From the NCBI GenBank assembly GCA_020073585.1, contig JAIQEV010000007.1:1-64000 (forward strand): a stretch of 64,000 bases of DNA. The letters are read 5' to 3'. The notes under the pieces were generated by a model. The model was not told the origin of the DNA. It worked only from the letters and a program-made list of their open reading frames with translations, and made no database searches. Made by a program: the position numbers and the translations under genes. How positions within the stretch are numbered: the first letter of the stretch is position 1; each line of letters begins with the position of its first letter. Shown one piece after another: positions 37,670 through 47,231 of the stretch. The stretch comes from Terriglobia bacterium (lineage in GTDB: Bacteria; Acidobacteriota; Terriglobia; Acidiferrales; UBA7541).

Positions 37670-39109
37670 ATGGTTTCTACGCCTTATATCGGTGGCAAGG
37701 CCATTGATGTCCCGGCTTCCGCGCTCAGGGATGTCGTCAATCCCGCGAACCAGCGCGCTTTCGCCAAGGTATTCATGGGGCAGGAGCAGCACATGCGCGC
37801 CGCGATCGACGCCGCGGATGCCGCCCGGGCGGCCTGGGGAGCGACGCTCGCCGCCGAGCGCGAGCGCATCCTCCATCGGGTGGCCGACGAGCTGGAAGCG
37901 GCGCGGCAGGAGCTCGTGGACCTGCTGATCGACGAGGGCGGAGCCACCTTTGGAAAGGCCATGTTCGAGGTGCCCTTCGCCGCAAACATGGTGCGCTCGA
38001 TCGCCGGCGAAGCTCGCCGCATTCACGGCGACGTCTTCCCCTCGGACATGCCCGGACTGATTTCCATGGCCATCCGGCGCCCGCTGGGCGTGGTCGCGGG
38101 CATTTCGCCGTTCAATTTTCCGATCATCCTCTCTCTGAAGAAGGTCGCATTTGCGCTGGCCGCGGGCAATACCTTTGTCCTCAAGCCCTCGGAAGAAACT
38201 TCGCTCATCGGACTCAAGCTTGCCGAAGTCTTCGAACGGGCGGGGGTGCCGCCGGGCGTCTTCAACGTCGTTCCCGGCGACGGCCCCACGCTGGCGCGCG
38301 TGATCCTGGACGATCCGCGCGTGAGGCTGGTGACCTTCACGGGTTCCACCGCCGTGGGACGCATCATCGCCACGGAATGCGCCAAGCGCGGCAAGCGTGT
38401 CGTTCTGGAAATGGGCGGCAAGAGCCCGGTTATCGTGTTGAAAGACGCGGACCTCGACTATGCCGTCAATACGGCGTGTTTCGGCATTTTCATCCACCAG
38501 GGCCAGATCTGCATGGCGGGGTCGCGGATCATCGTCGAGGAGCCGGTCTACGAAGAGTTCCTGAAGCGCTTCGCGGCCAAGGCGCGGACCATGCAGGTGG
38601 GCGACCCGCGCGATCCGCATACGGTGATCGGGCCGCTCATCCGTTCTTCGCAGTGCCCGATGATCGACGGCAAAGTGAAGGCGGCGGTCGCCGCGGGCGC
38701 GCGGCTGCTCACCGGCGGGCGCTATGAGGGCAATTTCTATCACCCGACGGTGCTCGCGGATGTGACCCCGGAGATGGCGGCGTTCCGCGACGAACTGTTC
38801 GGTCCGGTGGCGGCGGTGAGCAAGGCGAAGGATGCCGATCACGCCCTGGCCCTGGCCAATACCTCGGTCTACGGGCTTTCTTCCGCCGTGCTGACCAATG
38901 ATCTGCAACTGGCCATGCGCTTCGCTTTGGAGCTGGAAGCGGGCATGGTGCATCTCAACGGCCCGACGATCCACGACGAGGCCACCGTTCCGTTCGGCGG
39001 CGTAAAGGATTCGGGCAGCGGCCGGGAAGGGGGCCGCTGGTCCGTCGAGGAAATGACCGAGGTGAAGTGGGTAACGATCCAGATGGGCCGCCACCCGTAC
39101 CCGTTCTGA
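37670..39109 (+). CDS. Aldehyde dehydrogenase (vanillin/benzaldehyde dehydrogenase-like)
   Basis: PLGVVAGISPFNFPIILSLKKVAFALAAGNTFVLKPSEET; VVLEMGGKSPVIVL; HQGQICMAGSRIIV. Confidence 0.85.
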   Translation: MVSTPYIGGKAIDVPASALRDVVNPANQRAFAKVFMGQEQHMRAAIDAADAARAAWGATLAAERERILHRVADELEAARQELVDLLIDEGGATFGKAMFEVPFAANMVRSIAGEARRIHGDVFPSDMPGLISMAIRRPLGVVAGISPFNFPIILSLKKVAFALAAGNTFVLKPSEETSLIGLKLAEVFERAGVPPGVFNVVPGDGPTLARVILDDPRVRLVTFTGSTAVGRIIATECAKRGKRVVLEMGGKSPVIVLKDADLDYAVNTACFGIFIHQGQICMAGSRIIVEEPVYEEFLKRFAAKARTMQVGDPRDPHTVIGPLIRSSQCPMIDGKVKAAVAAGARLLTGGRYEGNFYHPTVLADVTPEMAAFRDELFGPVAAVSKAKDADHALALANTSVYGLSSAVLTNDLQLAMRFALELEAGMVHLNGPTIHDEATVPFGGVKDSGSGREGGRWSVEEMTEVKWVTIQMGRHPYPF

Positions 39110-39116
39110 GCGGGGC

Positions 39117-39503
39117 CTAGCGCTTCGCGGTGAGCTCCGCGAATAGTTCTTCCGCGATGTGGAACGCGGAGTTGGCGGCGGGCACGCCGCAGTAGATGGC
39201 GGTTTGCAGCAGGACTTCCTTGATCTCCTCGCGGGTTACGCCGTTGTTGAATGCCGCGCGGAGATGCATGCGCAGCTCCTCGCCGCGGTTCAGCGCCACC
39301 ATCATTGCCAGGGTGATGCAGCTCCGGGTATGCCGCGGCAAGCCGGGCCGCGTCCAGATTTCGCCCCAGGCGTAGCGCGTGATCAGGTCCTGAAATTCCG
39401 CGTTGAATTCGTTTTTGTTCTGCAACGAGCGGTCCACGTGCGCGTCGCCCAGAACGGCGCGGCGCACGGCCATCCCCTGCTGATACTGTTCGCGTTCGTC
39501 CAT
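39117..39503 (-). CDS. pcaC: 4-carboxymuconolactone decarboxylase
   Basis: RRAVLGDAHVDRSLQNKNEFNAEFQDLITRYAWGEIWTRPGLPRHTRSCITLAMMVALNRGEELRMHLRAAFNNGVTREEIKEVLLQTAIYCGVPAAN. Confidence 0.92.
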   Translation of the reverse strand: MDEREQYQQGMAVRRAVLGDAHVDRSLQNKNEFNAEFQDLITRYAWGEIWTRPGLPRHTRSCITLAMMVALNRGEELRMHLRAAFNNGVTREEIKEVLLQTAIYCGVPAANSAFHIAEELFAELTAKR

Positions 39504-39518
39504 TGCCGCTCCTTCTCC

Positions 39519-40298
39519 TCAGGCCTTCAGAAAGCGGATGAGTTCCGCGGTAAATTGCGCGGGCGCTTCGACATTCGAAAGGTGCGCCGTGGGAAGCTCG
39601 GCGTAGCGCGCTCCGGGAATCCGTTCGGCGAGGAAGCGGCCCTCGGCGGGCGGCGTCACGGGGTCCTTGGCGCCGGCGATCACCAGCGCGGGCACGCGAA
39701 TCGCCGCCAGGGCTTCGCGCTGGTCCATCGCACCGATCGCCGCGCAGCAGGCCATGTAGCCTTCCGGCGGGGAGTTTTCCAGCATGCGCAGCGCGGGCGC
39801 GACAATGGCCGCGGCGGACGCCCGGAACTCCGGCGTAAACCAGCGTTCGATTACCGCGGGGGCCACCGCCTGCATGCCGCCCTTGCGCACGGCTTCGATG
39901 CGCATGTTCCAGTTTTCCGCGGTGCCGATCTTCGCGGCGGTGTTGCACAGCACGATTTTGTGAAAGCGCTTCGCGGCGTGCGCCCCCAGCCACATGCCGA
40001 TCATTCCGCCCATGGAGAGGCCGCAGAAGTGCGCGCGCTCGAGGTGCAGGGCATCGAGCAGGCCGAGTACGTCGCGGGAAAGCTGTTCGATGGTGTACGG
40101 GCCGGGCGTCACGGAGGTTTGGCCGTGGCCGCGGGTGTCGTAGCGGAGCACGCGGAACTCTTTCTCGAGCGCCGGCAGTTGCGGGTCCCACATCGAGAAA
40201 TTCGTGCCCAGCGAGTTGGAAAGGATCAGCACGGGCGCGCTGGCCGCTCCCGTCAGCGCGTAATGCACGCGCAAGTCCCCGTATTCCACGAAGGGCAT
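39519..40298 (-). CDS. pcaD: 3-oxoadipate enol-lactonase
   Basis: VLILSNSLGTNFSMWDPQLPALEKEFRVLRYDTRGHGQTSVTPGPYTIEQLSRDVLGLLDAL; HFCGLSMGGMIGMWLGAHA; position within pca operon. Confidence 0.9.
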   Translation of the reverse strand: MPFVEYGDLRVHYALTGAASAPVLILSNSLGTNFSMWDPQLPALEKEFRVLRYDTRGHGQTSVTPGPYTIEQLSRDVLGLLDALHLERAHFCGLSMGGMIGMWLGAHAAKRFHKIVLCNTAAKIGTAENWNMRIEAVRKGGMQAVAPAVIERWFTPEFRASAAAIVAPALRMLENSPPEGYMACCAAIGAMDQREALAAIRVPALVIAGAKDPVTPPAEGRFLAERIPGARYAELPTAHLSNVEAPAQFTAELIRFLKA

Positions 40299-40303
40299 TT
40301 CCG

Positions 40304-41671
40304 TCACCTGCTTTCGCCGGATGTTTTTGTGCGCTGGGAAGAATGCGCCGCCAGCGCGCGGTCGATGAACTGCTCCGAGACGCCGAGATACTGGCGCGGG
40401 TCGAAGAGCCGGTCGAGATCGTCTTTTGCAAGATGCATGGCCACGATGGGGTCGTCGGCGAGAACGGCGCGCAGGTGGCGTCTCTCCGTTTGCGCCCGCT
40501 TGCACGCCTTCTGCACGAGATCGTGAGCCGTCTGGCGCCCCAGAGCGCGGCCCAGGGCCATCTGCGCGGCTTCCGCGAAGAGCAGACCGTGGGTCAGCTC
40601 GAGATTTCCGGCCATGTGTTCGGCGTTCAGTTCCAGGCCCGTTATGGTCTCCGTCAGGTGATGCAGAGCCCCGGCGCTCAAGCCGATAATCTCCGGCATG
40701 GTCTCCCACTCGGCGTGCCAGCCGCCCAGCCCGCGCTCCTGTTCCTGCACCATGGCGCTGAGGATCGTGCTGACCAGGCCGGGCATGCGCGTGGCCGCTG
40801 CCAGGATCACCGCGGAGATCACCGGGTTGCGCTTGTGCGGCATGGTGGAGGAGCCGCCGCGCCCTTCCGCGGCGGGTTCGAAAAGTTCGCCGACTTCGGT
40901 CTGCGTGTGCAGCGAGATGTCGCGGGCGATCTTGCCGAGCGTGCCGGTAAGCAGCCCGAGCATGGCGGCCACTTCGCCCACGCGATCGCGGTGCGCGTGC
41001 CAGGGAAGATCGGGGACGGCGAGATGCAGCTCTTCGCCGAGCGCCGCGGCCACTTCCAGGCCTTTGTTCCCGAGGGCGGCCAGCGTGCCGACCGCGCCGC
41101 CAAACTGCACGACGAGCGCGCGGCGGCGCGCCTCCGCGAGACGCGCGCGATGCCGCGTGACGGCATCCAGCCAGCCCGCGGCCTTCAAGCCGAACGTTGT
41201 CGGCAGGGCCTGCTGCATCCAAGTGCGGCCGGCCACCGGAGTGGCGCGGTGCTTATCGGCGAGCTGCGCCAGCGCGCCCGCCAGGCGTTCGAGTTCCGCC
41301 TCGACGTGCCGCAGCGCCTCGCGCAACTGCAGCACGAAGCCGGTATCAATGGCGTCCTGGCTCGTGGCGCCCCAGTGGACAAAGCGCTGCGCCTCTTTGT
41401 CGGTGGCTCCCACCAGTGCGGTGAGCTGCTTGACGAGGGGAATGGCGAGGTTGCCGGCGAGGGCCGCGTCGCGGGCGAGAGCTTCGCTGTCGAACAGCTC
41501 GGCGCGGCATTTCGCGGCGATGGCCGGCGCCGCCGCCGCGGGGATGACGCCCGCGCGCACTTCCGCGCGGGCCAGCGCGGCTTCGAAATCCAGCATGCCT
41601 TGCAGGCGCGCGCGGCCGGAAAACAGCTCTTCCACCGCTTTCCATCGGAACAACGGTTCCAGCAAGCTCAT
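40304..41671 (-). CDS. pcaB: 3-carboxy-cis,cis-muconate cycloisomerase
   Basis: 455 aa fumarase/lyase superfamily; GGSSTMPHKRNPVISAVI signature; between pcaD and pcaG. Confidence 0.9.
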   Translation of the reverse strand: MSLLEPLFRWKAVEELFSGRARLQGMLDFEAALARAEVRAGVIPAAAAPAIAAKCRAELFDSEALARDAALAGNLAIPLVKQLTALVGATDKEAQRFVHWGATSQDAIDTGFVLQLREALRHVEAELERLAGALAQLADKHRATPVAGRTWMQQALPTTFGLKAAGWLDAVTRHRARLAEARRRALVVQFGGAVGTLAALGNKGLEVAAALGEELHLAVPDLPWHAHRDRVGEVAAMLGLLTGTLGKIARDISLHTQTEVGELFEPAAEGRGGSSTMPHKRNPVISAVILAAATRMPGLVSTILSAMVQEQERGLGGWHAEWETMPEIIGLSAGALHHLTETITGLELNAEHMAGNLELTHGLLFAEAAQMALGRALGRQTAHDLVQKACKRAQTERRHLRAVLADDPIVAMHLAKDDLDRLFDPRQYLGVSEQFIDRALAAHSSQRTKTSGESR

Positions 41672-41690
41672 GCCGCCAGTCTAATCGTTC

Positions 41691-42260
41691 TTAGCAGTCG
41701 AAGAAAACCGTTTCTTCCGGGCCCTGAATGACCACGTTCCATTCCAGAACTCCGCTCTGGCCCGGCACCTTCTTGGCGATCAACGTGCCCCGCCGCGCCG
41801 GCTCGACCTGGTTCAAAGCAAAATCCCCGGCGTTTCCGGGATCGTCCGGAAAGTAGATGCGCGTCACGAGGCGGCACAGTAGGCCGCGGGCGAAGACGGA
41901 GGCCACGATGTGCGGGGCCTGCGGCTTTCCATCCGGGCCCGGCACAGCACCCGGCTTGATGGTGCTGAAGCGGAATTTCCCGTTGGCATCGGCGGGAATG
42001 CGCCCGAAGCCCAGGAACCCCGGCTCCACGGGTTTGTTCTGGGTGTCTTCCGGGTGCGCGTATTTCCCGTGGGAGTTGGCCTGCCAGACTTCGAGCAGCG
42101 CGTCCGGGATCGGCTGGCCGTCGCCGTCAAGGAAGCGGCCCTCGATCATCACCCGCTCGCCCGCGACGCCCGGGCCGGCGAGGTTGTCTTTGTTCAGCCA
42201 GGTGAGGCCGATGGCGAAGTAGGGTCCGACGGTTTGCGACGTTGTCTTGCACAGGCTCAT
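41691..42260 (-). CDS. pcaG: Protocatechuate 3,4-dioxygenase alpha subunit
   Basis: TTSQTVGPYFAIGLTW; ALLEVWQANSHGKYAHPEDTQ; PHIVASVFARGLLCRLVTRIYFPDD. Confidence 0.92.
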   Translation of the reverse strand: MSLCKTTSQTVGPYFAIGLTWLNKDNLAGPGVAGERVMIEGRFLDGDGQPIPDALLEVWQANSHGKYAHPEDTQNKPVEPGFLGFGRIPADANGKFRFSTIKPGAVPGPDGKPQAPHIVASVFARGLLCRLVTRIYFPDDPGNAGDFALNQVEPARRGTLIAKKVPGQSGVLEWNVVIQGPEETVFFDC

Positions 42261-42261
42261 C

Positions 42262-42966
42262 TTAGGGCTCCATGGGCGTGGCTTCGCGCCCGTTGAGAAT
42301 AATGTCAAATTTATAGCCCAGGGCCTTTTCCGGGAGAGTCGACTCCCAGTCGAAGAGCGAGATCAGGCGGTTGCGGGCTTTTTCATCCGCGGTGCAGTTG
42401 AAGATGGGATCGTAGGGAATCAGCGGATCGCCCGGGAAATACATCTGCGTGACCAGACGCGTGGCGAAGGCCGGTCCGAACAGCGAAAAATGGATGTGTG
42501 CAGGACGCCAGGCGTTGTGATGATTGCGCCAGGGATATTCGCCGGGGCGGATGCTCACGAAGCGGTAGCGGCCTTCGCCGTCCGTCAGCGTGTGGCCGCA
42601 GCCGGTAAAGTTGGGATCCAGCGGCGCGCGGTGCTGATCGCGCTTGTGCAGGTAGCGCCCCGCGGCGTTGGCTTGCCAGATTTCGACCAGAGTATGCGGC
42701 ACCGGGCGGCCGTTTTCGTCCAGCACCCTCCCGCTCACGATAATGCGCTCGCCCAGCGGTTCGCCGGAATGCTGGCGGGTCAGGTCGCAGGCCTTGACCT
42801 GCACCGTTTCTTTCCCGAAGACCGGGCCGGTCACCTCGGAAAGCGTGTGCGGGAGGTAGATCAGGGGTTTCCCGGGGGAGCGCTTGATGCTGGAGACGTA
42901 CGGGGGATGAAGGGGATTAGGCTGGGTCCCGATATAAGGCCGTCTATAGCCCGCGATCTTCGTCAT
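42262..42966 (-). CDS. pcaH: Protocatechuate 3,4-dioxygenase beta subunit
   Basis: Fe ligand motifs GRYLHKRDQH (Tyr), RPGEYPWRN (Tyr), RPAHIHF (His, His). Confidence 0.94.
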   Translation of the reverse strand: MTKIAGYRRPYIGTQPNPLHPPYVSSIKRSPGKPLIYLPHTLSEVTGPVFGKETVQVKACDLTRQHSGEPLGERIIVSGRVLDENGRPVPHTLVEIWQANAAGRYLHKRDQHRAPLDPNFTGCGHTLTDGEGRYRFVSIRPGEYPWRNHHNAWRPAHIHFSLFGPAFATRLVTQMYFPGDPLIPYDPIFNCTADEKARNRLISLFDWESTLPEKALGYKFDIILNGREATPMEP

Positions 42967-43072
42967 TGGTTCCTTTCTGCTCTCAACCACCACCCCGTAA
43001 CGCCGTGGGGCGCCGGAAACGCGCCGGATGGGAGGCCAAGGGGAATCTAGTAAGCAGCGGAGGGGAAGTCAA

Positions 43073-43087
43073 GGGCGATTATCGAAG
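43073..43087. promoter_or_regulatory. PcaR-like box (complement CTTCGATAATCGCCC) between pcaH and the divergent iclR
   Basis: 13/15 match to the PcaR box as I remember it (GTTCGATAATCGCAC). Confidence 0.55.
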
Positions 43088-43156
43088 TGCTGTGCGTATA
43101 TTGGCCAGTTCGTGTATCCTTCCTCTGGCCGCTGACCGACGTTCCAGGAGATCCCC

Positions 43157-44026
43157 ATGGCTCGCGCCTCCTCGCGCAAACTTGCCGAAAAGAAGCCTCC
43201 CGACTCTTCTCTTGGGGAGATCCCCCCGGGCGTCGCGCTCTTGCCCGCGGCCCAGATCTCCGCCCTCAGCGGGGATCCCAACTTCATGACCTCGCTGGCC
43301 CGCGGGCTGGCGGTCATCCAAGCCTATTCCCATGCCAAAGCGTTGCTGACCATTTCCCAGCTCAGCACCGCCACCGGACTTTCCCGCGCGGCGGTGCGCC
43401 GCTGCATGTACACGCTGGGCAAGCTCGGATTGGCCGATTCCGAGGACGGCCGGCACTTCTCCCTTAAGCCCCGCATCCTCACGCTCGGACATTCCTACGT
43501 TGCTTCCATGCCGCTGGCCAAGATTGCGCAGCCCGTTCTGGATCGCGTCAGCCAGCTCCTGCGGGAGTCCTGTTCCATCGGCATGCTGGATGGGCGGGAC
43601 ATCATCCATGTGGCGAATGCGAATGTGACACGAATTCTGGCGATTGATCTCGCGATCGGCAGCCGCGTGCCGGCGCTGTACACTTCCATGGGCCGGGTCT
43701 TGCTGGCCTACCTTCCCCCCGGGGAACTCGAATCCTACCTGGCGCACGCCGAGTTCACTTCCTACACCGAGCGCAGCATCGCCAGCGCGGATAAGATGCG
43801 CGAGGCGCTCCAGCTCGTGCGCCGCAATGGCTATGCGCTGGTCGATCAGGAATTGGAATTGGGACTGCGCGCCATAGCCGTCCCGATCCACAATACAGAC
43901 GGAAAGGCGATTGCCGCTTTGAATGTCGGAGCCCACGCGCAGCGTGTTTCCGTGCAGGACATGTTATCCAAGTTCCTGTTGCAGCTGCAGGCTGCCGCGC
44001 AGGAACTCTCCATGCTCCTGAAATGA
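43157..44026 (+). CDS. IclR-family regulator, probable PcaR/PcaU/PobR-type
   Basis: FMTSLARGLAVIQAYSHAKALLTISQLSTATGLSRAAVRRCMYTLGKLGLADSEDGRHFSLKPRILTLGHSY; divergent from the pca operon. Confidence 0.88.
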   Translation: MARASSRKLAEKKPPDSSLGEIPPGVALLPAAQISALSGDPNFMTSLARGLAVIQAYSHAKALLTISQLSTATGLSRAAVRRCMYTLGKLGLADSEDGRHFSLKPRILTLGHSYVASMPLAKIAQPVLDRVSQLLRESCSIGMLDGRDIIHVANANVTRILAIDLAIGSRVPALYTSMGRVLLAYLPPGELESYLAHAEFTSYTERSIASADKMREALQLVRRNGYALVDQELELGLRAIAVPIHNTDGKAIAALNVGAHAQRVSVQDMLSKFLLQLQAAAQELSMLLK

Positions 44027-44076
44027 TCGCGCGGGCTGCGCAACGGAATCCGCGGGAAGGGACCGGCCGGACCTGG

Positions 44077-44397
44077 TCAATTGCCGCCGTGGCGGGTGCG
44101 ATGCTTTTTTCCCCAGGCGGACATGAGTTCCAGGATCGGCCGCAGGCTCTGGCCATGGCGGGTGAGCGAATATTCCACGCGCGGCGGCACTTGCGCGTAG
44201 ACTTTGCGGCGGATGATGCCGTCGCGTTCCAGTTCGCGCAGGCGCTGCGTAAGCATCTTCTTGGTGGTTTCCGGAATCAGTTTCTGCAGTTCGCCGAAGC
44301 GGCGCGTTTTGCCCTGGAGGTGGAAGAGAATCAGCGGCTTCCATTTTCCGCCGATGATTTCGGTGGTCAGCCCGACCGGGCAGTTGCTCTCATCCAT
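44077..44397 (-). CDS. HxlR-family winged-helix regulator
   Basis: [74 protein letters not shown]. Confidence 0.92.
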   Translation of the reverse strand: MDESNCPVGLTTEIIGGKWKPLILFHLQGKTRRFGELQKLIPETTKKMLTQRLRELERDGIIRRKVYAQVPPRVEYSLTRHGQSLRPILELMSAWGKKHRTRHGGN

Positions 44398-44432
44398 TGC
44401 GGAGGCTCCTCGGATACCAGGTTACGAAATTG

Positions 44433-44444
44433 TGCCTACTGGCA
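44433..44444. promoter_or_regulatory. Candidate HxlR operator TGCC-TACT-GGCA
   Basis: Short inverted repeat in the divergent intergenic region. Confidence 0.35.
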
Positions 44445-44501
44445 TAAAAGAGACTTTAGCCTAAGATGCTCTGCGAAGCCAGGGCCGAGGTTGCTCTGGG
44501 C

Positions 44502-44561
44502 GGCCCGGGGCACGGACCCGGGCCCGCGGTGGTCTCCGGGAAATTCCTGGGGGCACCGCGG
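44502..44561. other. Two consecutive hairpins in the leader of the saccharopine-dehydrogenase-like gene
   Basis: GGCCCGGG-(gcacgga)-CCCGGGCC and CCGCGGTG-N22-CACCGCGG, sharing one nucleotide. Confidence 0.5.
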
Positions 44562-44582
44562 ACATTGCGCGCGAGGGATACG

Positions 44583-45695
44583 ATGAAAGACAAAAGACCC
44601 GTTGTTCTATACGGCGCCAGCGGATTTTCAGGCCGCCTGGTCGCGGAATTCCTGCGGGAGTACAACGTGCCGTTCGTTGCCGCGGGGCGCAACCGCGCCA
44701 AGATCCGCGACGTGATGGATCGCGTCCCCGGGATCGAGACCGCGGATTACGAAATTGCAGAAACCAGCGGCTCGCTTGACGATCTGATTAAGCTCTTCAG
44801 CGGCTCCAAGGTTGTCTGCAATACGGTCGGCCCGTTCCTCTATCACGGCCCGCGGGTGATCGAAGCCTGTCTCAAGGCCGGCTGTCACTACATGGACATC
44901 GGCGGCGAGCAGGCCTGGCATCGCGACGTCGAGGAAAACTGGAGCGAAAAGTTTGCGCGGCAGGGACTGCTGGCCGCGCCCGGCATGGCCTATATGTCGG
45001 CGGCCAGCGATATTGCCGCGCATCTGGTTCTCGAGACCCGCGGGATCGATACCCTGGACATTCTCTCCATGTTCAATGGCATTCCGACCTTCGGCTCCAC
45101 GCAGACGATTTTTGCGGCCATCCCCACGGATGCCTTCTACCTGGAGCAGAACCAGTACAAGCCGTGGCCGCGCGCCACGCCGCACGAGGTCGCCGTGCCC
45201 GGCCTGATCCAGACGCAACTGGCGCTGCCCTGGGGCGGCTTCCCGCACCCGGTGTGGTTCAAGCATCACCCGCAGGTGGCCAATGTGCGCACCCTCGGCG
45301 GTCTTCTCAACCGGCAGATCATGGAAACGGTCGCCGCCACGGAGAAACATTTCGAGGAGAACATCCGGCCGCTGCCCAAGCAGGAGCAAGAGCAGAAGCT
45401 GGCGGAGATGGCGAATTCCGTGCAAGGCGGCACTCCCCCGCGCGAGAACATGCGCGAGCACCGCACCATCGACGTGGTCTACGGACGGGGCACCACGGCC
45501 TGGGCTCAGTGCGTCATGTACGGGACCTGCTGCTACCGCCAGACCGGACTGGTGCAGGCCTACGCGGCGCACACCCTGGCGCACAACGCGCCGCGCAAGG
45601 TGGGTTATGCCTCGCCCTGCGCGGCCCTCGGACATCGCGAATTGCTAGGCGCGCTCGAGAGCTACGGCCTGCAGAAAGCGAAGCTGGATGCATGA
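44583..45695 (+). CDS. Saccharopine dehydrogenase / trans-acting enoyl reductase-like NAD(P)-binding protein
   Basis: RPVVLYGASGFSGRLVAEFLREYNVPFVAAGRNRAKI; VCNTVGPFLYHGPRVIEACLKAGCHYMDIGGE. Confidence 0.8.
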   Translation: MKDKRPVVLYGASGFSGRLVAEFLREYNVPFVAAGRNRAKIRDVMDRVPGIETADYEIAETSGSLDDLIKLFSGSKVVCNTVGPFLYHGPRVIEACLKAGCHYMDIGGEQAWHRDVEENWSEKFARQGLLAAPGMAYMSAASDIAAHLVLETRGIDTLDILSMFNGIPTFGSTQTIFAAIPTDAFYLEQNQYKPWPRATPHEVAVPGLIQTQLALPWGGFPHPVWFKHHPQVANVRTLGGLLNRQIMETVAATEKHFEENIRPLPKQEQEQKLAEMANSVQGGTPPRENMREHRTIDVVYGRGTTAWAQCVMYGTCCYRQTGLVQAYAAHTLAHNAPRKVGYASPCAALGHRELLGALESYGLQKAKLDA

Positions 45696-45897
45696 CTGTG
45701 GGCGATTACCGGCCCGGTGAGCGTTTTTTGCAGCGGCTGCGGAAATAGCCGTGAGTTGACACTGGCTGGGAATTGCGTTAACTAAACGCTCTTCGCGTGT
45801 GGAACGTCCGTTCTTCACGAGGGCGAGAGGCAGCCGGGATTTTACGCAATACCGCGGAGCCACGGGCCAGCACTGCGCTCGTAGCCGCGGCAGGAGG

Positions 45898-46167
45898 ATG
45901 GCCATCGTAACCGCGCTCAGAGTACCGAAGACCGGGGGAATCCCCACCACGAAAGTCAGCGTGATCAAGTGGTTCAAGCAGGAAGGGGAGACCGTGCAGC
46001 GAGGCGAGCCCCTGGTCGAGTTGCAGACCGACAAGGTGAATTACGAACTGGATGCCCCGGTGGGCGGCGTGCTGCTGACGATTGTTGCGCAGGAAAACGC
46101 GGAAGTGCCGGTGGGGGATCTGCTCGGATTCCTGGGCGAACCAGGCGAGGCCATCCCGCAGTCCTGA
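45898..46167 (+). CDS. Stand-alone lipoyl-domain protein (89 aa)
   Basis: KTGGIPTTKVSVIKWFKQEGETVQRGEPLVELQTDKVNYELDAPVGGVLLTIVAQENAEVPVGDLLGFL; ends without PSBD or acyltransferase. Confidence 0.85.
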   Translation: MAIVTALRVPKTGGIPTTKVSVIKWFKQEGETVQRGEPLVELQTDKVNYELDAPVGGVLLTIVAQENAEVPVGDLLGFLGEPGEAIPQS

Positions 46168-46185
46168 AGCCGGAAGGAGCCAGCG

Positions 46186-47217
46186 ATGCAGAAAAAAGAA
46201 GATCTCGCAAAAGACCGCCTGCTCTGGATGTATACGCAGATGCTGCGCATCCGCGAGTTCGAGGAGCGCATCAAGCGCACCTTCGTCGAGCACCCCGGAG
46301 TGATCCGCGGCCACACGCATCTCGGCGACGGCGCGGAAGCTTCCATCGTCGGGGCCCTGGCGACCCGCAGCGAGAACGACCTGGCCATGCCCAGCTACCG
46401 CTGCCACGGCTATCCCATCGTGCTCGGCACCTCCACGAAAAAAATGATGGCGGAGATCTACGGGCGGAAAGATGGTCTGTGCCAGGGCTTTGGCGGTTCG
46501 ATGCATTTGGCCGATCCCGCGCACCATTTTCCCGGCACCTCGGGGATCATCGGCCAGGCCATCGCCCATGCCACCGGCGCCGCTCTGACGGCCCAGGTGA
46601 AGAACACCGGCCAGGTGATCTACTGCTTCTTCGGCGACGGTTCGAGCAAGCAAGGAGCGTTCTACGAATCGCTGAACATGGCGGCGGTCTGGAAGCTGCC
46701 GATCGTTTACGTTCTCGAGAACAACGAGTATCAGGTTTACACCCACGTCAGCCTCGAGGACGCCAACCATGCCGCCGGGGACCCTCTGTCCCAGAAGGCC
46801 AAGGCCTTCAGCATCCCTGGCGTCACGGTGGACGGCAACGACGTCCTCAAGGTGTACGAAGAGGTGGGGAAGGCCGCCGAGCGGGCGCGTGCGGGTCGGG
46901 GCCCGAGCCTGATCGAATCGAAATTTTACCGTTTCAGCGCGCATGGCAATGCCATCACCGTGCCTCCGGTGCCCACGCAGTTCCCCGAGCACGAAGCCAT
47001 CGAAACCTACGGCAAGAAGGACGAGTACGCCGCGGCCAAGGCCAAGGATCCGATCCTGCAGTTCCGCACCAAGCTGCTGGGCAGCGGCGTTTTGTCCGAA
47101 GCCGAAAATAAGCGCATCGAAGAGACCGTTCGCGCGGAGATGGAAGAGGCCGTGAAGTTTGCGCTGGCCAGCCCGTTCCCGGCGCCCGAAGAAGCGGTCA
47201 AGTACGTGTACGCCTAG
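46186..47217 (+). CDS. 2-oxoacid dehydrogenase E1 alpha subunit (second copy)
   Basis: GDGAEASIVGALATRSENDLAMPSYRCHGYPIVLG; GDGSSKQGAFYESLNMAAVWKLPIVYVLENN. Confidence 0.9.
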   Translation: MQKKEDLAKDRLLWMYTQMLRIREFEERIKRTFVEHPGVIRGHTHLGDGAEASIVGALATRSENDLAMPSYRCHGYPIVLGTSTKKMMAEIYGRKDGLCQGFGGSMHLADPAHHFPGTSGIIGQAIAHATGAALTAQVKNTGQVIYCFFGDGSSKQGAFYESLNMAAVWKLPIVYVLENNEYQVYTHVSLEDANHAAGDPLSQKAKAFSIPGVTVDGNDVLKVYEEVGKAAERARAGRGPSLIESKFYRFSAHGNAITVPPVPTQFPEHEAIETYGKKDEYAAAKAKDPILQFRTKLLGSGVLSEAENKRIEETVRAEMEEAVKFALASPFPAPEEAVKYVYA

Positions 47218-47231
47218 AAGGGGGACAGCTT

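Noticed and set aside
45756-45784. Promoter TTGACA-N17-TAACTA before the lipoyl/E1 operon
   Set aside because: The -10 match is poor; kept only as a weak possibility.
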